A stretch of DNA of 64,000 bases, from positions 558,001 through 622,000 of the forward strand of contig NZ_JAXMIH010000023.1 of assembly GCF_034366625.1 (NCBI RefSeq), written 5' to 3'. Every line of letters starts with the position of its first letter. Within the stretch, counting starts at the first letter, position 1. The DNA comes from Prosthecobacter sp. (lineage in GTDB: Bacteria > Verrucomicrobiota > Verrucomicrobiia > Verrucomicrobiales > Verrucomicrobiaceae). Below are positions 52,518-61,488 of this stretch, in pieces. The position numbers and the translations under genes were made by a program. The notes below the pieces were generated by a model, which saw nothing but the letters and a program-made list of their open reading frames with translations, ran no database searches and was not told the DNA's origin.

Positions 52518-55258
52518 CCAAGCCACCCGCCATCGCCGCACAACCACCGACCAAAGCCTGGCACAGCCAGTCCGCCGAAGAAGTGCTGACACAACTCGGC
52601 TCCGCAGCAACTGGCCTCTCGGCGCAGGAAGCCGCACAGCGTCTCGCCGCCAACGGGCCGAACGAGCTGAAGGAAGGGAAGCGCATCAGCCCGTGGCAGA
52701 TTTTCCTCGGGCAGTTCAAGAGCCTCATCGTGTGGATTCTCATCGTCGCGGGCCTCATCTCCGGCGTGCTCGGTGAGGTGGTCGATGCCATCGCCATTCT
52801 CGCCATCGTGGTGCTGAACGCAGTCATCGGGTTTTATCAGGAGCACAGCGCGGAGAAATCCATCGCCGCGCTCAAGAAGATGGCCGCGCCGCAGGCAAAG
52901 GTGTGGCGCGATGGCGCGATCAAGGCCGTGCCTGCGGCGGAGATCGTGACGGGGGACGTTCTTGAACTCGAAGCGGGCGATCTTGTCGCCGCCGATGCGC
53001 GCCTGCTGACCGCCGCGTCCTTCAAATGCGCGGAGTCGGCGCTCACTGGGGAATCCGAAGCCGTCGAGAAACACGCCGCCACGCTCGACAAGGAAGATGT
53101 GCCGCTGGGCGACCGCGAGAACATGATCTTCATGGGCACCAGCGTGGCCGCAGGCAGCGGGCGGGCACTGGTCGTCGCCACGGCGATGCAGACCGAGATC
53201 GGGGGCATCGCGGGCCTGCTTGCAGAAGCCGGGGCGGATGAAGACACGCCGCTTCAGCAAAAGCTCACCTCGTTTGGCCGCATCCTGGTGTGGGCTTCGC
53301 TCGGCATCGTCGCGCTGTTGTTTGTGCTCGGGCTTCTGCGTGGCATGCCTTTCCTCGAACTCTTCATGACGGCGGTCAGCCTCGCCGTGGCGGCGGTTCC
53401 AGAAGGTCTGCCGACTGTTGTCACCATCGCGCTCGCGATGGGCGTGATGCGCATGTCACGCCGCCGTGCGCTGGTGCGCAGGCTGCCTGCGGTCGAAACG
53501 CTCGGCTCGACGAATGTGATCTGCACCGACAAAACCGGCACGCTCACCGTCGGCGAGATGACCGTGCGCGTGCTTTACGTCGCCGGACAAACCTTTGAGA
53601 TCACCGGTGAAGGCTACGGGCCTGATGGCGAAGTGCGCGTGGATGGCAAAGCCGCCGATGAACGCCAGACGAAACTCCTGCGCGAACTCGCGAACAACCT
53701 CCTCGGCTGCAACAATACGCATCTTGCACTCGAAAATGGCCAGTGGAAGGTCATCGGCGATCCCACCGAAGGCGCGATGCTTTCCGCCGGACACAAGGCT
53801 GGCGTCACCGAGGAGCAGATCGAACACGAGATGCCGAAGCGGCACGAGATTCCCTTCGATTCCGACCGCAAACGCCAAACGGTCATCCGTTTGATGCCCG
53901 ATGGCCGTCACCGCGCCTTCATCAATGGCGCGCCCGATCTGCTCTTGCAGCATTGCACTCACATCCTCACCACCGAGGGCATTCGTCCGCTCACGGACGC
54001 GGATCGTGCCGAAATCGCCGCCCAAAACACTGCGCTGGCCGCCCAGGCGCTGCGGGTGCTCGGCTCCGCACAGCGCGATCTCGACGCCGCCTCGCCAGAA
54101 CATCTCAAGGCGGAGGAGGTGGAGTGCGATCTCGTCTTTGTCGGCCTCACCGGCATGTATGACCCGCCACGCACCGAGGCGAAGGAGGCCATCGCCAAAT
54201 GCCGCAGCGCCGGCATCCGCGTGGTGATGATCACCGGCGATCATCCACACACGGCGGCGGCCATCGCCCGCGAGCTTGGCATCACCACCGACGACGCCGT
54301 GGCCTTGTCCGGCGCGGAGCTTGATCAGCTCAGCGAGGACGAACTGCATCAACGCGTCACCCAGGTGGCCGTTTATGCCCGCGTCACCGCCGCGCACAAA
54401 CTGCGCATCGTGCGCGCCTGGAAAGCCAGCGGAGCCGTCGTGGCGATGACCGGCGACGGCGTGAACGACGCGCCGGCCATCAAAGGCGCCGACATCGGCA
54501 TCGCCATGGGCCGCAGCGGCACGGAGGTCACCAAACAGGCCTCCGACATGATCGTCACCGACGACAACTTCGCCAGCATCGTCGCGGCCGTGGAGGAAGG
54601 CCGCGGCATTTACGACAACATCCGCAAGACGCTGCAATATCTCCTCGCTGGCAACTGCGGCGAGCTGCTGCTCATGACTGCGGCCATTATCATGGGGCTG
54701 CCCATGCCACTGCTCGCCCTCCATCTGCTCTGGATCAATCTCGTCACCGACGGCCTGCCCGCGCTCTGCCTCGCCACCGATCCCATCGACGCCGATGTCA
54801 TGAAACAGCCGCCACGTTCGCGGAACGAGCGCATCACCGACGGTGGCTTCCTCGGCACGATGTTCCTCACCGGCCTGCTCACCGCCGGTGTGTCACTGGC
54901 CGTCTATCTTTACGCCTTGAAGCACGAAAGCCTGGAAATGGCCCGCACCCACGCCTTCGCCGCGCTGGTCTTTGCCGAGCTGCTGCGTGCCTTCGGTGCC
55001 CGCAGCGAGACACGTCCGCTCTGGCGCATGAATCATCTCTCCAACCTCAACCTCCTCCTCGTTGTCTCGATTTCATTCAGCATCCAGGTCTGGAGCCATC
55101 ACAACGCCCTGCTTGCCGGGTTCCTGAAGACCTCCCTCATGCCCTTCTCCGACTGCCTCATGCTGCTCAGCATTTCCGTCATCCCGCTGCTGGTTTTAGA
55201 ACTGGTGAAAGTCCTGCGGAACGCGCGACGGCAAAACGAAGGAGTCATCGAGAATTGA
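52514..55258 (+). CDS. P2-type cation-transporting ATPase (Ca2+-ATPase-like)
   Basis: Inner-membrane ATPase of 914 residues. Seen: N-terminal cation-ATPase domain ([19 protein letters not shown]), TGES-type actuator loop ([11 protein letters not shown]), PEGLP in TM4 (ion site of SERCA-like pumps), phosphorylation site D339-[14 protein letters not shown], and a C-terminal membrane domain with [20 protein letters not shown]. These place it in the P2A group (Ca2+, possibly Mn2+), not among the CPx copper pumps. Its start overlaps the GH130 gene. Confidence 0.92.
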   Translation: MTKPPAIAAQPPTKAWHSQSAEEVLTQLGSAATGLSAQEAAQRLAANGPNELKEGKRISPWQIFLGQFKSLIVWILIVAGLISGVLGEVVDAIAILAIVVLNAVIGFYQEHSAEKSIAALKKMAAPQAKVWRDGAIKAVPAAEIVTGDVLELEAGDLVAADARLLTAASFKCAESALTGESEAVEKHAATLDKEDVPLGDRENMIFMGTSVAAGSGRALVVATAMQTEIGGIAGLLAEAGADEDTPLQQKLTSFGRILVWASLGIVALLFVLGLLRGMPFLELFMTAVSLAVAAVPEGLPTVVTIALAMGVMRMSRRRALVRRLPAVETLGSTNVICTDKTGTLTVGEMTVRVLYVAGQTFEITGEGYGPDGEVRVDGKAADERQTKLLRELANNLLGCNNTHLALENGQWKVIGDPTEGAMLSAGHKAGVTEEQIEHEMPKRHEIPFDSDRKRQTVIRLMPDGRHRAFINGAPDLLLQHCTHILTTEGIRPLTDADRAEIAAQNTALAAQALRVLGSAQRDLDAASPEHLKAEEVECDLVFVGLTGMYDPPRTEAKEAIAKCRSAGIRVVMITGDHPHTAAAIARELGITTDDAVALSGAELDQLSEDELHQRVTQVAVYARVTAAHKLRIVRAWKASGAVVAMTGDGVNDAPAIKGADIGIAMGRSGTEVTKQASDMIVTDDNFASIVAAVEEGRGIYDNIRKTLQYLLAGNCGELLLMTAAIIMGLPMPLLALHLLWINLVTDGLPALCLATDPIDADVMKQPPRSRNERITDGGFLGTMFLTGLLTAGVSLAVYLYALKHESLEMARTHAFAALVFAELLRAFGARSETRPLWRMNHLSNLNLLLVVSISFSIQVWSHHNALLAGFLKTSLMPFSDCLMLLSISVIPLLVLELVKVLRNARRQNEGVIEN

Positions 55259-55363
55259 TGTAGCTCCGAAACACGAACACGAATACCAACACAGGATTGT
55301 TGGCCAACAGGGCTCACCCTCCTGATGCATGGCACAGCGCGCAATCCATGGGCCGTCTGGATT

Positions 55364-55383
55364 GGGGTGAACACCCCATGGCA
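55364..55383 (+). promoter_or_regulatory. Recurring ACCCCATGG element, copy 4
   Basis: GGGGTGAACACCCCATGGCA, about 95 bp upstream of the first 45-residue Met-rich lipoprotein gene. The dyad GGGGTG/CACCCC is the same as in copy 6. Confidence 0.65.
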
Positions 55384-55478
55384 CTCCCGCTGTTTCCCAG
55401 TTAATTTTTTTACTCTGGAGATTATTTTTGCCGGCACCGCAAACTGCCGGAAAGCCAAACCTCAAACCTCAAACGGCC

Positions 55479-55616
55479 ATGACAAAACTCATCACCATCA
55501 CCCTTGCTGCCTTCACACTCATCGCAGTGAGCGGTTGCACCACCCGCAATAAAGCTCCTGCGGGTCAGAGCCAGTCCATGCCCGGCATGTCTGCCGCAGA
55601 GCACGCCAAGATGTAG
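55479..55616 (+). CDS. 45-residue Met-rich lipoprotein, paralogue 1
   Basis: Signal peptide and lipobox (MTKLITITLAAFTLIAVSGC) followed by only ~25 mature residues ending SMPGMSAAEHAKM. The MPGM...H..M pattern is like the Met/His motifs of periplasmic copper-binding proteins. A near-identical paralogue is at 60187, and both have a copy of the ACCCCATGG element upstream, which argues that this short frame is real. Confidence 0.75.
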   Translation: MTKLITITLAAFTLIAVSGCTTRNKAPAGQSQSMPGMSAAEHAKM

Positions 55617-55698
55617 AAAGAGGAACCATGCTCCCCTCAATGCGGAATCCCTTGGCGGTGCCGTCGTGAGACCTATTCACCTCAAACCACTGCCATTC

Positions 55699-57987
55699 AT
55701 GCATCACCGGCCCATGCCCGCTCTCGTGTGGGTCGTCCTTCTGTCCGCAACCTCGGCATTATGGGCGAGGACCGTGAACTATGATCTCACCCTCTCGGCG
55801 ATCACGGTGAACTATGGCGGCAAAGAGCGCCCGGCCATGGCCATCAACGGCAGCCTGCCAGGCCCGACGCTGCGCTTCACCGAGGGCGATGATGCGGTCA
55901 TCCGCGTGAAGAACGACCTCAAAGAAGACAGTTCTATACACTGGCACGGAATCCTGCTGCCTAACGATCAGGACGGCGTGCCGCATGTGAACATGGCTCC
56001 GATCACACCCGGCGAGACGCGCGAGTTCCGTTTCCGCCTACGGCATGGCGGCACGTTTTGGTATCACTCTCACAGCGGGTTGCAGGAGCAGCTTGGCATT
56101 TATGGCAGCATTGTCATCACGCCCAAAGGCGGCGAGCGGATCAAGACGGACCGTGATCTCGTGGTGGTGCTCTCCGACTGGACCAACGAAAGCCCATACG
56201 ACGTGCTGGCGCAGCTCCGTGCGGGCCGCGAGTGGCAGCAGATCAAGAAAGGCACAGCGCAGAGCATCGTCGGTGCCATCCAGCACGACGCTCTGCCAGA
56301 CATGGTGAAGCGCTCCATGAAACGGATGCCACCAATGGACTTTTCCGACGTGGGCTATGACGCCTTTCTCGTCAATGGCAAAACCGCGGCCGAGTTTCCC
56401 GCACAACCGGGCGAGACGGTGCGCCTGCGTTTGATCAATGCCAGCGCCGCGAGCTACTATCATCTCGAATATGCAGGCGGGCCGATGAAGATCATTGCCG
56501 CCGATGGCACCGATGTTCAGCCCGTGGCGACCGGGCGTTTCCTTTTTGCCATCGCTGAAACCTACGACCTGCTGGTGAAGGTGCCGCAACGTGGCGGAGC
56601 CTGGGAACTGCGCGCCACCGCCCAGGATGGCACCGGCCACAGCAGCTTGTTCATCGGCCAGGGCGAGCGGCACGCCGCACCTGATGTGCCGAAGCCCAAT
56701 GTCTATAAGCCGATGGCTGGAATGGGTGACATGGGTGGTATGAGCGGCATGTCTGATAAGACAGGCAAAGATAACATGAAGGGCATGGATCACAGCGGCA
56801 TGGCAGGCATGGGCGAGGGTGACATGGCTGCTCCCGAACCCGCAATGGATCACAGCACGATGGCAGGCATGAAAGGCATGTCGCCACCCACGCCCACGAA
56901 GAAACCTGACGCCATGGCCGACATGAAAGGCATGGACCACAGCACCATGCCGATGCCCGCCGAGAAGCATAGCAGTGCCACCATGAAAGCCATGCCGCCG
57001 ATGGCTGGAATGCAGGGCATGGACGACCCAGAGCGCCCCGGCAGCCCGTATGAAAAACTGCGTGCCCTGCGGTCCACCGTGATCTCTGACTCACGCCCGC
57101 TGCGCGAATACACCTTCCGCCTTCAGGGCGACATGATCCGCTTTGTCTGGACGCTCGATGGCAAGACCTTCTCTGAGGCGGACATGATCAACGTGCGCCA
57201 AGGCGACAAGGTGCGCTTCACCTTCATCAATGATTCGATGATGCACCATCCCATGCACCTGCACGGGCACTTCTTCCGCCTTGTCACCAGCGCCGGAAAC
57301 CTCTCGCCCATGAAGCACACGATTGATGTGCCGCCCATGACCAGCCATACCATCGAGTTCGCCGCTGATGAGCCGGGCGACTGGATGATGCACTGCCATG
57401 TCCTCTATCACCTCGCCATCGGCATGGCCCGCGTCGTCCACTACGAGGATGCCCCGCCGAATCCGCATCTCATGACGGGTGCCATGATGACGGAACACGA
57501 TCCGAAGCTCCTCTTTGCCGAAGGCATCCTGCTTTCCAACATGACCGAAGGCACCGTCTCCTGGGAAAACAATCGCAACGGCCTCATGGCTCATTGGCAA
57601 TCGCGTCTCGGCAACGGCAGCGACACCGACTACGAGGTCGGCCTCGACTACGACCGCTTTATCAACAGCAACCTCAGCGCCTTCGCCAGCTATGAGTGGA
57701 GCAACGGCATCAACGACAACCGCGGCATGTTCGGCGCGCGCTACCTGTTGCCCTTCCTGATTCAATCCCAGGCATCCTTGGACACGGACGGCGACTTCCG
57801 TTTCACCGTCAGCAAAGTCTTCCCCATCACCGCCCGCCTTTCACTCTTTGGCCGCGCTCAATACGACACCAAAGCGCAGTGGGAGGCCAGCGCAGGAGTC
57901 GCCTATTTCCTGCACAAGAACCTCTCCGTCGTCGGCCAGTATCACAATCAGTATGGCTGGGGCGCGGGCGTCGGCTTTCGCTTCTAA
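55699..57987 (+). CDS. Multicopper oxidase fused to CopB-like barrel, with Met-rich insert (fusion 2)
   Basis: 762-residue paralogue of the protein at 39328. Signal peptide (ALVWVVLLSATSALWA), then a CopA-type multicopper oxidase with IHWHG, WYHSHSG, HPMHLHGH and HCHVLYHLAIGM. Between cupredoxin domains 2 and 3 (about residues 340-450) lies a CopA-like Met/His-rich region of repeated MxGM, MDHS and MAGM units, likely binding many Cu(I) ions. The C-terminal ~160 residues are a CopB-like outer-membrane barrel ending in Phe (VGFRF). The ATG at 55699 is preferred; a GTG at 55666 and an ATG at 55714 are alternatives. It follows the 45-residue lipoprotein gene. Confidence 0.9.
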   Translation: MHHRPMPALVWVVLLSATSALWARTVNYDLTLSAITVNYGGKERPAMAINGSLPGPTLRFTEGDDAVIRVKNDLKEDSSIHWHGILLPNDQDGVPHVNMAPITPGETREFRFRLRHGGTFWYHSHSGLQEQLGIYGSIVITPKGGERIKTDRDLVVVLSDWTNESPYDVLAQLRAGREWQQIKKGTAQSIVGAIQHDALPDMVKRSMKRMPPMDFSDVGYDAFLVNGKTAAEFPAQPGETVRLRLINASAASYYHLEYAGGPMKIIAADGTDVQPVATGRFLFAIAETYDLLVKVPQRGGAWELRATAQDGTGHSSLFIGQGERHAAPDVPKPNVYKPMAGMGDMGGMSGMSDKTGKDNMKGMDHSGMAGMGEGDMAAPEPAMDHSTMAGMKGMSPPTPTKKPDAMADMKGMDHSTMPMPAEKHSSATMKAMPPMAGMQGMDDPERPGSPYEKLRALRSTVISDSRPLREYTFRLQGDMIRFVWTLDGKTFSEADMINVRQGDKVRFTFINDSMMHHPMHLHGHFFRLVTSAGNLSPMKHTIDVPPMTSHTIEFAADEPGDWMMHCHVLYHLAIGMARVVHYEDAPPNPHLMTGAMMTEHDPKLLFAEGILLSNMTEGTVSWENNRNGLMAHWQSRLGNGSDTDYEVGLDYDRFINSNLSAFASYEWSNGINDNRGMFGARYLLPFLIQSQASLDTDGDFRFTVSKVFPITARLSLFGRAQYDTKAQWEASAGVAYFLHKNLSVVGQYHNQYGWGAGVGFRF

Positions 57988-57998
57988 CCGGAAAGGCA

Positions 57999-58014
57999 GG
58001 GTTTCACCCCATGG
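57999..58014 (+). promoter_or_regulatory. Recurring ACCCCATGG element, copy 5
   Basis: GGGTTTCACCCCATGG, 12 bp after the MCO fusion 2 stop and about 75 bp before the next small gene. Confidence 0.6.
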
Positions 58015-58087
58015 TGAAGGACGGGTGCGTCTCATAGCATCGGGACGATGAAACAACATCAAACGTAAAGTCCAAAACACCAACCCC

Positions 58088-58444
58088 ATGAAATCCATCC
58101 ATCCATCCTGTCATCTGATACGGCGGCTCGCCCTGCTGCTTTGCGCCGGGTTGTTTGTCCTCGCATTGCCAGCCAGTGCCAAAGACAAGCAGCGCGGCTC
58201 CAGCCATCACTACAACCCGCATTACAACGGTCACTCCAACGGTCGCGCTAACGGCCACTCCAATAGCCGCTCCAACCACAGCAACTTCAAACAATACAAT
58301 CCCCGCCACGGCTACTACCAGGGCTACTACAACGACTACCCCGTCTATGCACCGCAATACCGCGGCCGCAGCTACTACGGCGGCAGCAACTATGGCCGCA
58401 ACCAGCACAACTCACTTCTGAACCAACTCCTCCGCCGTCTATGA
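58088..58444 (+). CDS. Exported Asn/His/Tyr-rich low-complexity protein
   Basis: 118-residue protein with a signal peptide (LALLLCAGLFVLALPASA). The mature part is low complexity: HYNPHYNGHSNGRANGHS, then YYQGYYNDYP and a Gly/Tyr/Arg stretch, ending LLNQLLRRL. It has no Cys or Met cluster. His content could bind metal, but the composition also fits a structural or matrix protein. The stop overlaps the next gene by 4 bp (ATGA). Confidence 0.65.
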   Translation: MKSIHPSCHLIRRLALLLCAGLFVLALPASAKDKQRGSSHHYNPHYNGHSNGRANGHSNSRSNHSNFKQYNPRHGYYQGYYNDYPVYAPQYRGRSYYGGSNYGRNQHNSLLNQLLRRL

Positions 58445-59436
58445 AAACTCCATTCAATCCCTCCGTGCTGATCAGCCGGCGCTTCGCCTTGTTCACAACA
58501 TTCGGCCTCCTTTCGGGGGCGCTGCTGCCTGCGGCAGACACACCTGCCGCCGCTCCGTCTGCGCAACGCGTGGTTTCGCTGGTCCTGCTGCTCAGTGAGC
58601 CGCGCACTCTTGATGCTGCGGCAGCGGCACATGCGGTTTCGCGCGCCTGGGGCAATGAGGTGCCTGAGAGCGCCGTCTCTGCCAGTCCGCCTTCATTCGT
58701 GTTCAAATCAGCGCACGGCCGGTTCGCCATCAACAACGTGGATCAGCCGTATTTCGCGGACAGCGCCAAGCTCGCCGCTGAACTGAAAGAGCCCGCGCTC
58801 GCCGAGGCGATCCGCCAGCACCGCGGCTGGCTGTCGGTGGACTGGCTGGAAAACGACGACAAGGCAGACTTGCGGGTCGTCTATCAGCAGATCAGTCAGA
58901 TCATCGTGCAATTGGTGCGCAAAGACACCCTGGCGGTTTACAGCCCGGACACCGACCAGTTCCATCTCAATGATGCGACCCTCATCGGCCATCTGAAAAG
59001 CCCTGATCCTCTGCATGACCTCGTACCCGCAGGACTGGCGGGCGCTGAAGCCACTGGCAACACCGTCACCATCAATGATGATGACCCGAAGCTCCTGGCA
59101 GCACAGGCCGAGGCAAAAAAACACTGGCCGGAGTTTTTGCAGGCGTTCAAGGCACGCGGCAAAGACCAGTATTTTGCGGTCAAAGGCCGCATCATCGAAG
59201 GTGAAAGCGGTGAATATGTGTGGCTGCAAATCAACGACATCGACGACACGCAGGTTCATGGCAAACTCGACAGCGATCCTGAGACACTGACCAAAGTGAA
59301 GCGCGGTGCCGACCTGCACATCGCCATCGCCGATGTGGATGACTGGCTCTACAGCACCGGGGCAGGCAAAGACACCCAAGGCGGCTACACGCTGCGCCTG
59401 TTTGACGAACTGGCACAAGCCAAGCAAAAGAACTGA
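58441..59436 (+). CDS. Exported DUF2314-domain protein
   Basis: 331-residue protein with a signal peptide (ALFTTFGLLSGALLPAA). The C-terminal ~110 residues (YFAVKGRIIEGESGEYVWLQ ... DIAIADVDDWLY-like end) match the DUF2314 pattern: FxVK at the start, W in the middle, a GKLD/P turn and a final DW. The N-terminal ~200 residues are not recognised. Function of DUF2314 is unknown. It is translationally coupled to the preceding low-complexity protein. Confidence 0.72.
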   Translation: MKTPFNPSVLISRRFALFTTFGLLSGALLPAADTPAAAPSAQRVVSLVLLLSEPRTLDAAAAAHAVSRAWGNEVPESAVSASPPSFVFKSAHGRFAINNVDQPYFADSAKLAAELKEPALAEAIRQHRGWLSVDWLENDDKADLRVVYQQISQIIVQLVRKDTLAVYSPDTDQFHLNDATLIGHLKSPDPLHDLVPAGLAGAEATGNTVTINDDDPKLLAAQAEAKKHWPEFLQAFKARGKDQYFAVKGRIIEGESGEYVWLQINDIDDTQVHGKLDSDPETLTKVKRGADLHIAIADVDDWLYSTGAGKDTQGGYTLRLFDELAQAKQKN

Positions 59437-59502
59437 TGCTGCCGACACCGGGCGCGGCTTGAGGTATAATTTCATGCTCGGGCTGCGTCCGGTGCTCAGA
59501 GG

Positions 59503-59524
59503 CCATGGGGTGAACACCCCATGG
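59503..59524 (+). promoter_or_regulatory. Recurring ACCCCATGG element, copy 6: perfect inverted repeat
   Basis: Arms CCATGGGGTG and CACCCCATGG around AA, 10 of 10 bases paired. It lies about 104 bp upstream of the membrane-protein gene start at 59628. As the most symmetric copy it may show the full operator. Confidence 0.7.
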
Positions 59525-59627
59525 CCTGCTTATGTTTTCCAGCACAGACTTTGCCCAGCAGTTAGTTCGAGGGCTTTTACCGGCAGCGGAGTTCGAGCTG
59601 CGACTCAAGACAATTCCCACGCATCCC

Positions 59628-60122
59628 ATGAAGCCTGAACATCTCCACGCTATTTCCAATCATGTGCTCGTCATTGGCGTAGGGCTGGGAATCTTCGCAC
59701 TCATTCTTGCCCTGCTTCTGAAAAGCCGGCCAGCGCAGATCGTGGCATTGGCCGTCGTTCTGGTCAGTTCCGCCGCTGCCTATCCGGTGCTGTTCCTCGG
59801 TCAACAAGCCTACAAATCCGTGCGTGGCATCGCCGATGAGCAAGGCCAGCAATGGCTGGATGTCCACATGGAGCGGGCGGAGAGCACGATTTACATCTAC
59901 TACGCTTTGATGCTCGTCGCCGGGGCAGCGCTCGCTGTGCACAAATGGAAGCCCAAGACCGCTGTGCCGTTGGCACTGGTGACATTGGTCCTCGCCGCCG
60001 CCAGCGTGGGTGTCGGCGGCTGGATCAGCTATGCAGGTGGGCAGGTACGACACCCCGAGTTTCGCGATGCCCCACCGCCCGCTGCGGTGGAGGCCCGACA
60101 TCAGCACGCGCCGCATGATTGA
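59628..60122 (+). CDS. Small four-helix membrane protein
   Basis: 164-residue protein with four predicted membrane segments (VLVIGVGLGIFALILALLL; IVALAVVLVSSAAAYPVLFL; IYYALMLVAGAALAVH; ALVTLVLAAASVGVGGWISYA) and a His-containing tail (ARHQHAPHD). The loop between TM2 and TM3 has WLDVHMERAE, with His and Met that could sense or bind a metal. No known family is recognised; it recalls small DUF2231-like membrane proteins in layout only. The ATG at 59628 is chosen; one at 59532 adds an unconserved-looking leader. Confidence 0.7.
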   Translation: MKPEHLHAISNHVLVIGVGLGIFALILALLLKSRPAQIVALAVVLVSSAAAYPVLFLGQQAYKSVRGIADEQGQQWLDVHMERAESTIYIYYALMLVAGAALAVHKWKPKTAVPLALVTLVLAAASVGVGGWISYAGGQVRHPEFRDAPPPAAVEARHQHAPHD

Positions 60123-60186
60123 TCATGACAACATTTTCCGACGCTCAAACCAACCGGAGACCAGAACACCACACCCACAAACGACC

Positions 60187-60324
60187 ATGAACAAACTTAT
60201 CACCATCACCCTTGCTGCTGTCACCCTCATCGCGGTGAGCAGTTGCAACACCAGCAAAAAAGCTCCTGCGAGTCAGAACCAGTCCATGCCCGGCATGTCC
60301 GCAGCCGAGCACGCCAGAATGTGA
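60187..60324 (+). CDS. 45-residue Met-rich lipoprotein, paralogue 2
   Basis: Same length and layout as the gene at 55479: lipobox LIAVSSC, then a mature tail ending SMPGMSAAEHARM. The two differ at about ten positions, all outside the Met/His motif, which suggests selection on that motif. It lies 64 bp after the membrane-protein gene and before a YHS-domain gene. Confidence 0.75.
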   Translation: MNKLITITLAAVTLIAVSSCNTSKKAPASQNQSMPGMSAAEHARM

Positions 60325-60372
60325 AGGGTCAGCTCACGCTTGCTTCACGACATCCCTTAACCAACCAAAACC

Positions 60373-60558
60373 ATGCAAGAATCGACATCCCAAACCAAAG
60401 ATCCTGTCTGCGGCATGACCGTGGACCCGGCCACCGCCCTTCATACCGAACGCGATGGCAAGACGTTCTACTTTTGCAGCGAAGGCTGTCAGCAAAAGTT
60501 TCTGGCCTCACCAGTCGGCGCCAAGCCCGAAGGCAAGGCAGGCTGCTGCTGCAACTGA
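60373..60558 (+). CDS. YHS-domain protein
   Basis: 61-residue YHS-domain protein without a signal peptide: DPVCGMTVDP, then FYFCSEGCQQKFLASP and a Cys-rich end GCCCN. YHS domains bind soft metals and occur in copper-handling and P1B ATPase proteins; here the domain stands alone, so it may serve as a cytoplasmic copper buffer or chaperone. It follows the Met-rich lipoprotein by 48 bp. Confidence 0.85.
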   Translation: MQESTSQTKDPVCGMTVDPATALHTERDGKTFYFCSEGCQQKFLASPVGAKPEGKAGCCCN

Positions 60559-60592
60559 TCGGGGCCGGGGTTGCGACAGCCAAAGGCACGGT

Positions 60593-60611
60593 GGGATTAT
60601 ACCCCATGGCA
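60593..60611 (+). promoter_or_regulatory. Recurring ACCCCATGG element, copy 7
   Basis: GGGATTATACCCCATGGCA, about 82 bp upstream of the Met-rich protein gene at 60693. Confidence 0.6.
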
Positions 60612-60692
60612 ATGTTTAAGCACGACAGGCAGCATGGTCGTCGGCAGAGGCAACCCGCCGAAGCCACAACCCAAACTCGAGATCGCACCCCT

Positions 60693-61133
60693 ATGAAACT
60701 GCTCACCCGCTCCACCCTTGCCCTCACGATGGCCCTGGCCGTCCTCTTCCCCATCACATCGCCATCCGCCGAGCCTGTGGAGGAAAAGACGGACTCCAAA
60801 ATGATGGAACACTGTGAAAAGATGAAGGAGCAGAAGGCGAAAATGAAGGCCGATATGAAGGCTCAGGACGCGGAGCTCACCGCTCACGCCGCCAAGATGA
60901 ACAGCGCCCCGGCGGACAAGAAAGTGGACGAACTGGCCGCCCTGGTCACCCACATGCTGGAGCAGCGGATCGCCATGGGCGCGCGCAAGGCCAAGATGGA
61001 GGAGGAAATGATGGCCCACATGATGAAGCACATGGAAATGGGCAAGGACTCCATGGCGAAGTGCCCGATGATGAAGGGTATGGACCACAAATCAGCGGAG
61101 GCTCACAAAGACCATCCCGAAGCCAAAAACTGA
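60693..61133 (+). CDS. Exported Met/Lys-rich coiled-coil protein
   Basis: 146-residue protein with a signal peptide (LALTMALAVLFPITSPSA). The mature part is helical and charged with regularly placed Met and His: KMMEHCEKMKEQKAKMKADMK, then EEEMMAHMMKHMEMGKDSM and KCPMMKGMDHKSAEAHKDH. It resembles Spy-like periplasmic helical proteins in composition, but no family is assigned. Met/His density points to Cu(I) binding. The start at 60693 is set by the signal peptide. Confidence 0.72.
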   Translation: MKLLTRSTLALTMALAVLFPITSPSAEPVEEKTDSKMMEHCEKMKEQKAKMKADMKAQDAELTAHAAKMNSAPADKKVDELAALVTHMLEQRIAMGARKAKMEEEMMAHMMKHMEMGKDSMAKCPMMKGMDHKSAEAHKDHPEAKN

Positions 61134-61488
61134 GCATTGGAAACGCTCACCTCACGGGCAGTCGCAGTCCAGGCACCTGAAGCTCTGGCATGGCGCTGCT
61201 CGCCGATCACCACACACAACCCCGCCCACGGACACCCTGTCGGCCGCGTAATCACGCTCGAAGACGGCCGGATCGTGAAAAGGGAAACAGGGAGGAGACC
61301 AAATGCCTGCTCTCCATGGAGGCGGTTGAAACGGAGCTGCCGATGGAATGCAGGCAGGCCTGCAACTCCGCCCAAACTGCCATTTGCTCGTTCCGACGCA
61401 GTCACGGTAGCGGCCCGCCTAAATGGCATTTCTTTTGGCACAATGTCTGCTAATGAAAACACCGGTTCTTTGCAACCACATCACATCC
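61134..61488. other. Intergenic region with possible gene remnant
   Basis: About 355 bp before lipoprotein paralogue 3. Apart from the possible ABC-ATPase fragment at 61203-61293, no gene, repeat, ECF-type promoter or ACCCCATGG element is seen. Confidence 0.45.
61203..61293 (+). pseudogene. Possible remnant of an ABC-transporter ATPase C-terminus
   Basis: About 30 codons reading PITTHNPAHGHPVGRVITLE followed by DGRIVKRE resemble the H-loop to C-terminus of LolD/MacB-type ATPases (VTHDP...ADRVIRLEDGRIV). Nothing of the Walker A/B part remains nearby. It is short and could be chance. Confidence 0.35.

Noticed and set aside
52514-55258. Copper P-type ATPase (CopA-like)
   Set aside because: It lacks a CPx motif and metal-binding domains and has PEGLP, so it belongs to the Ca2+-type group.
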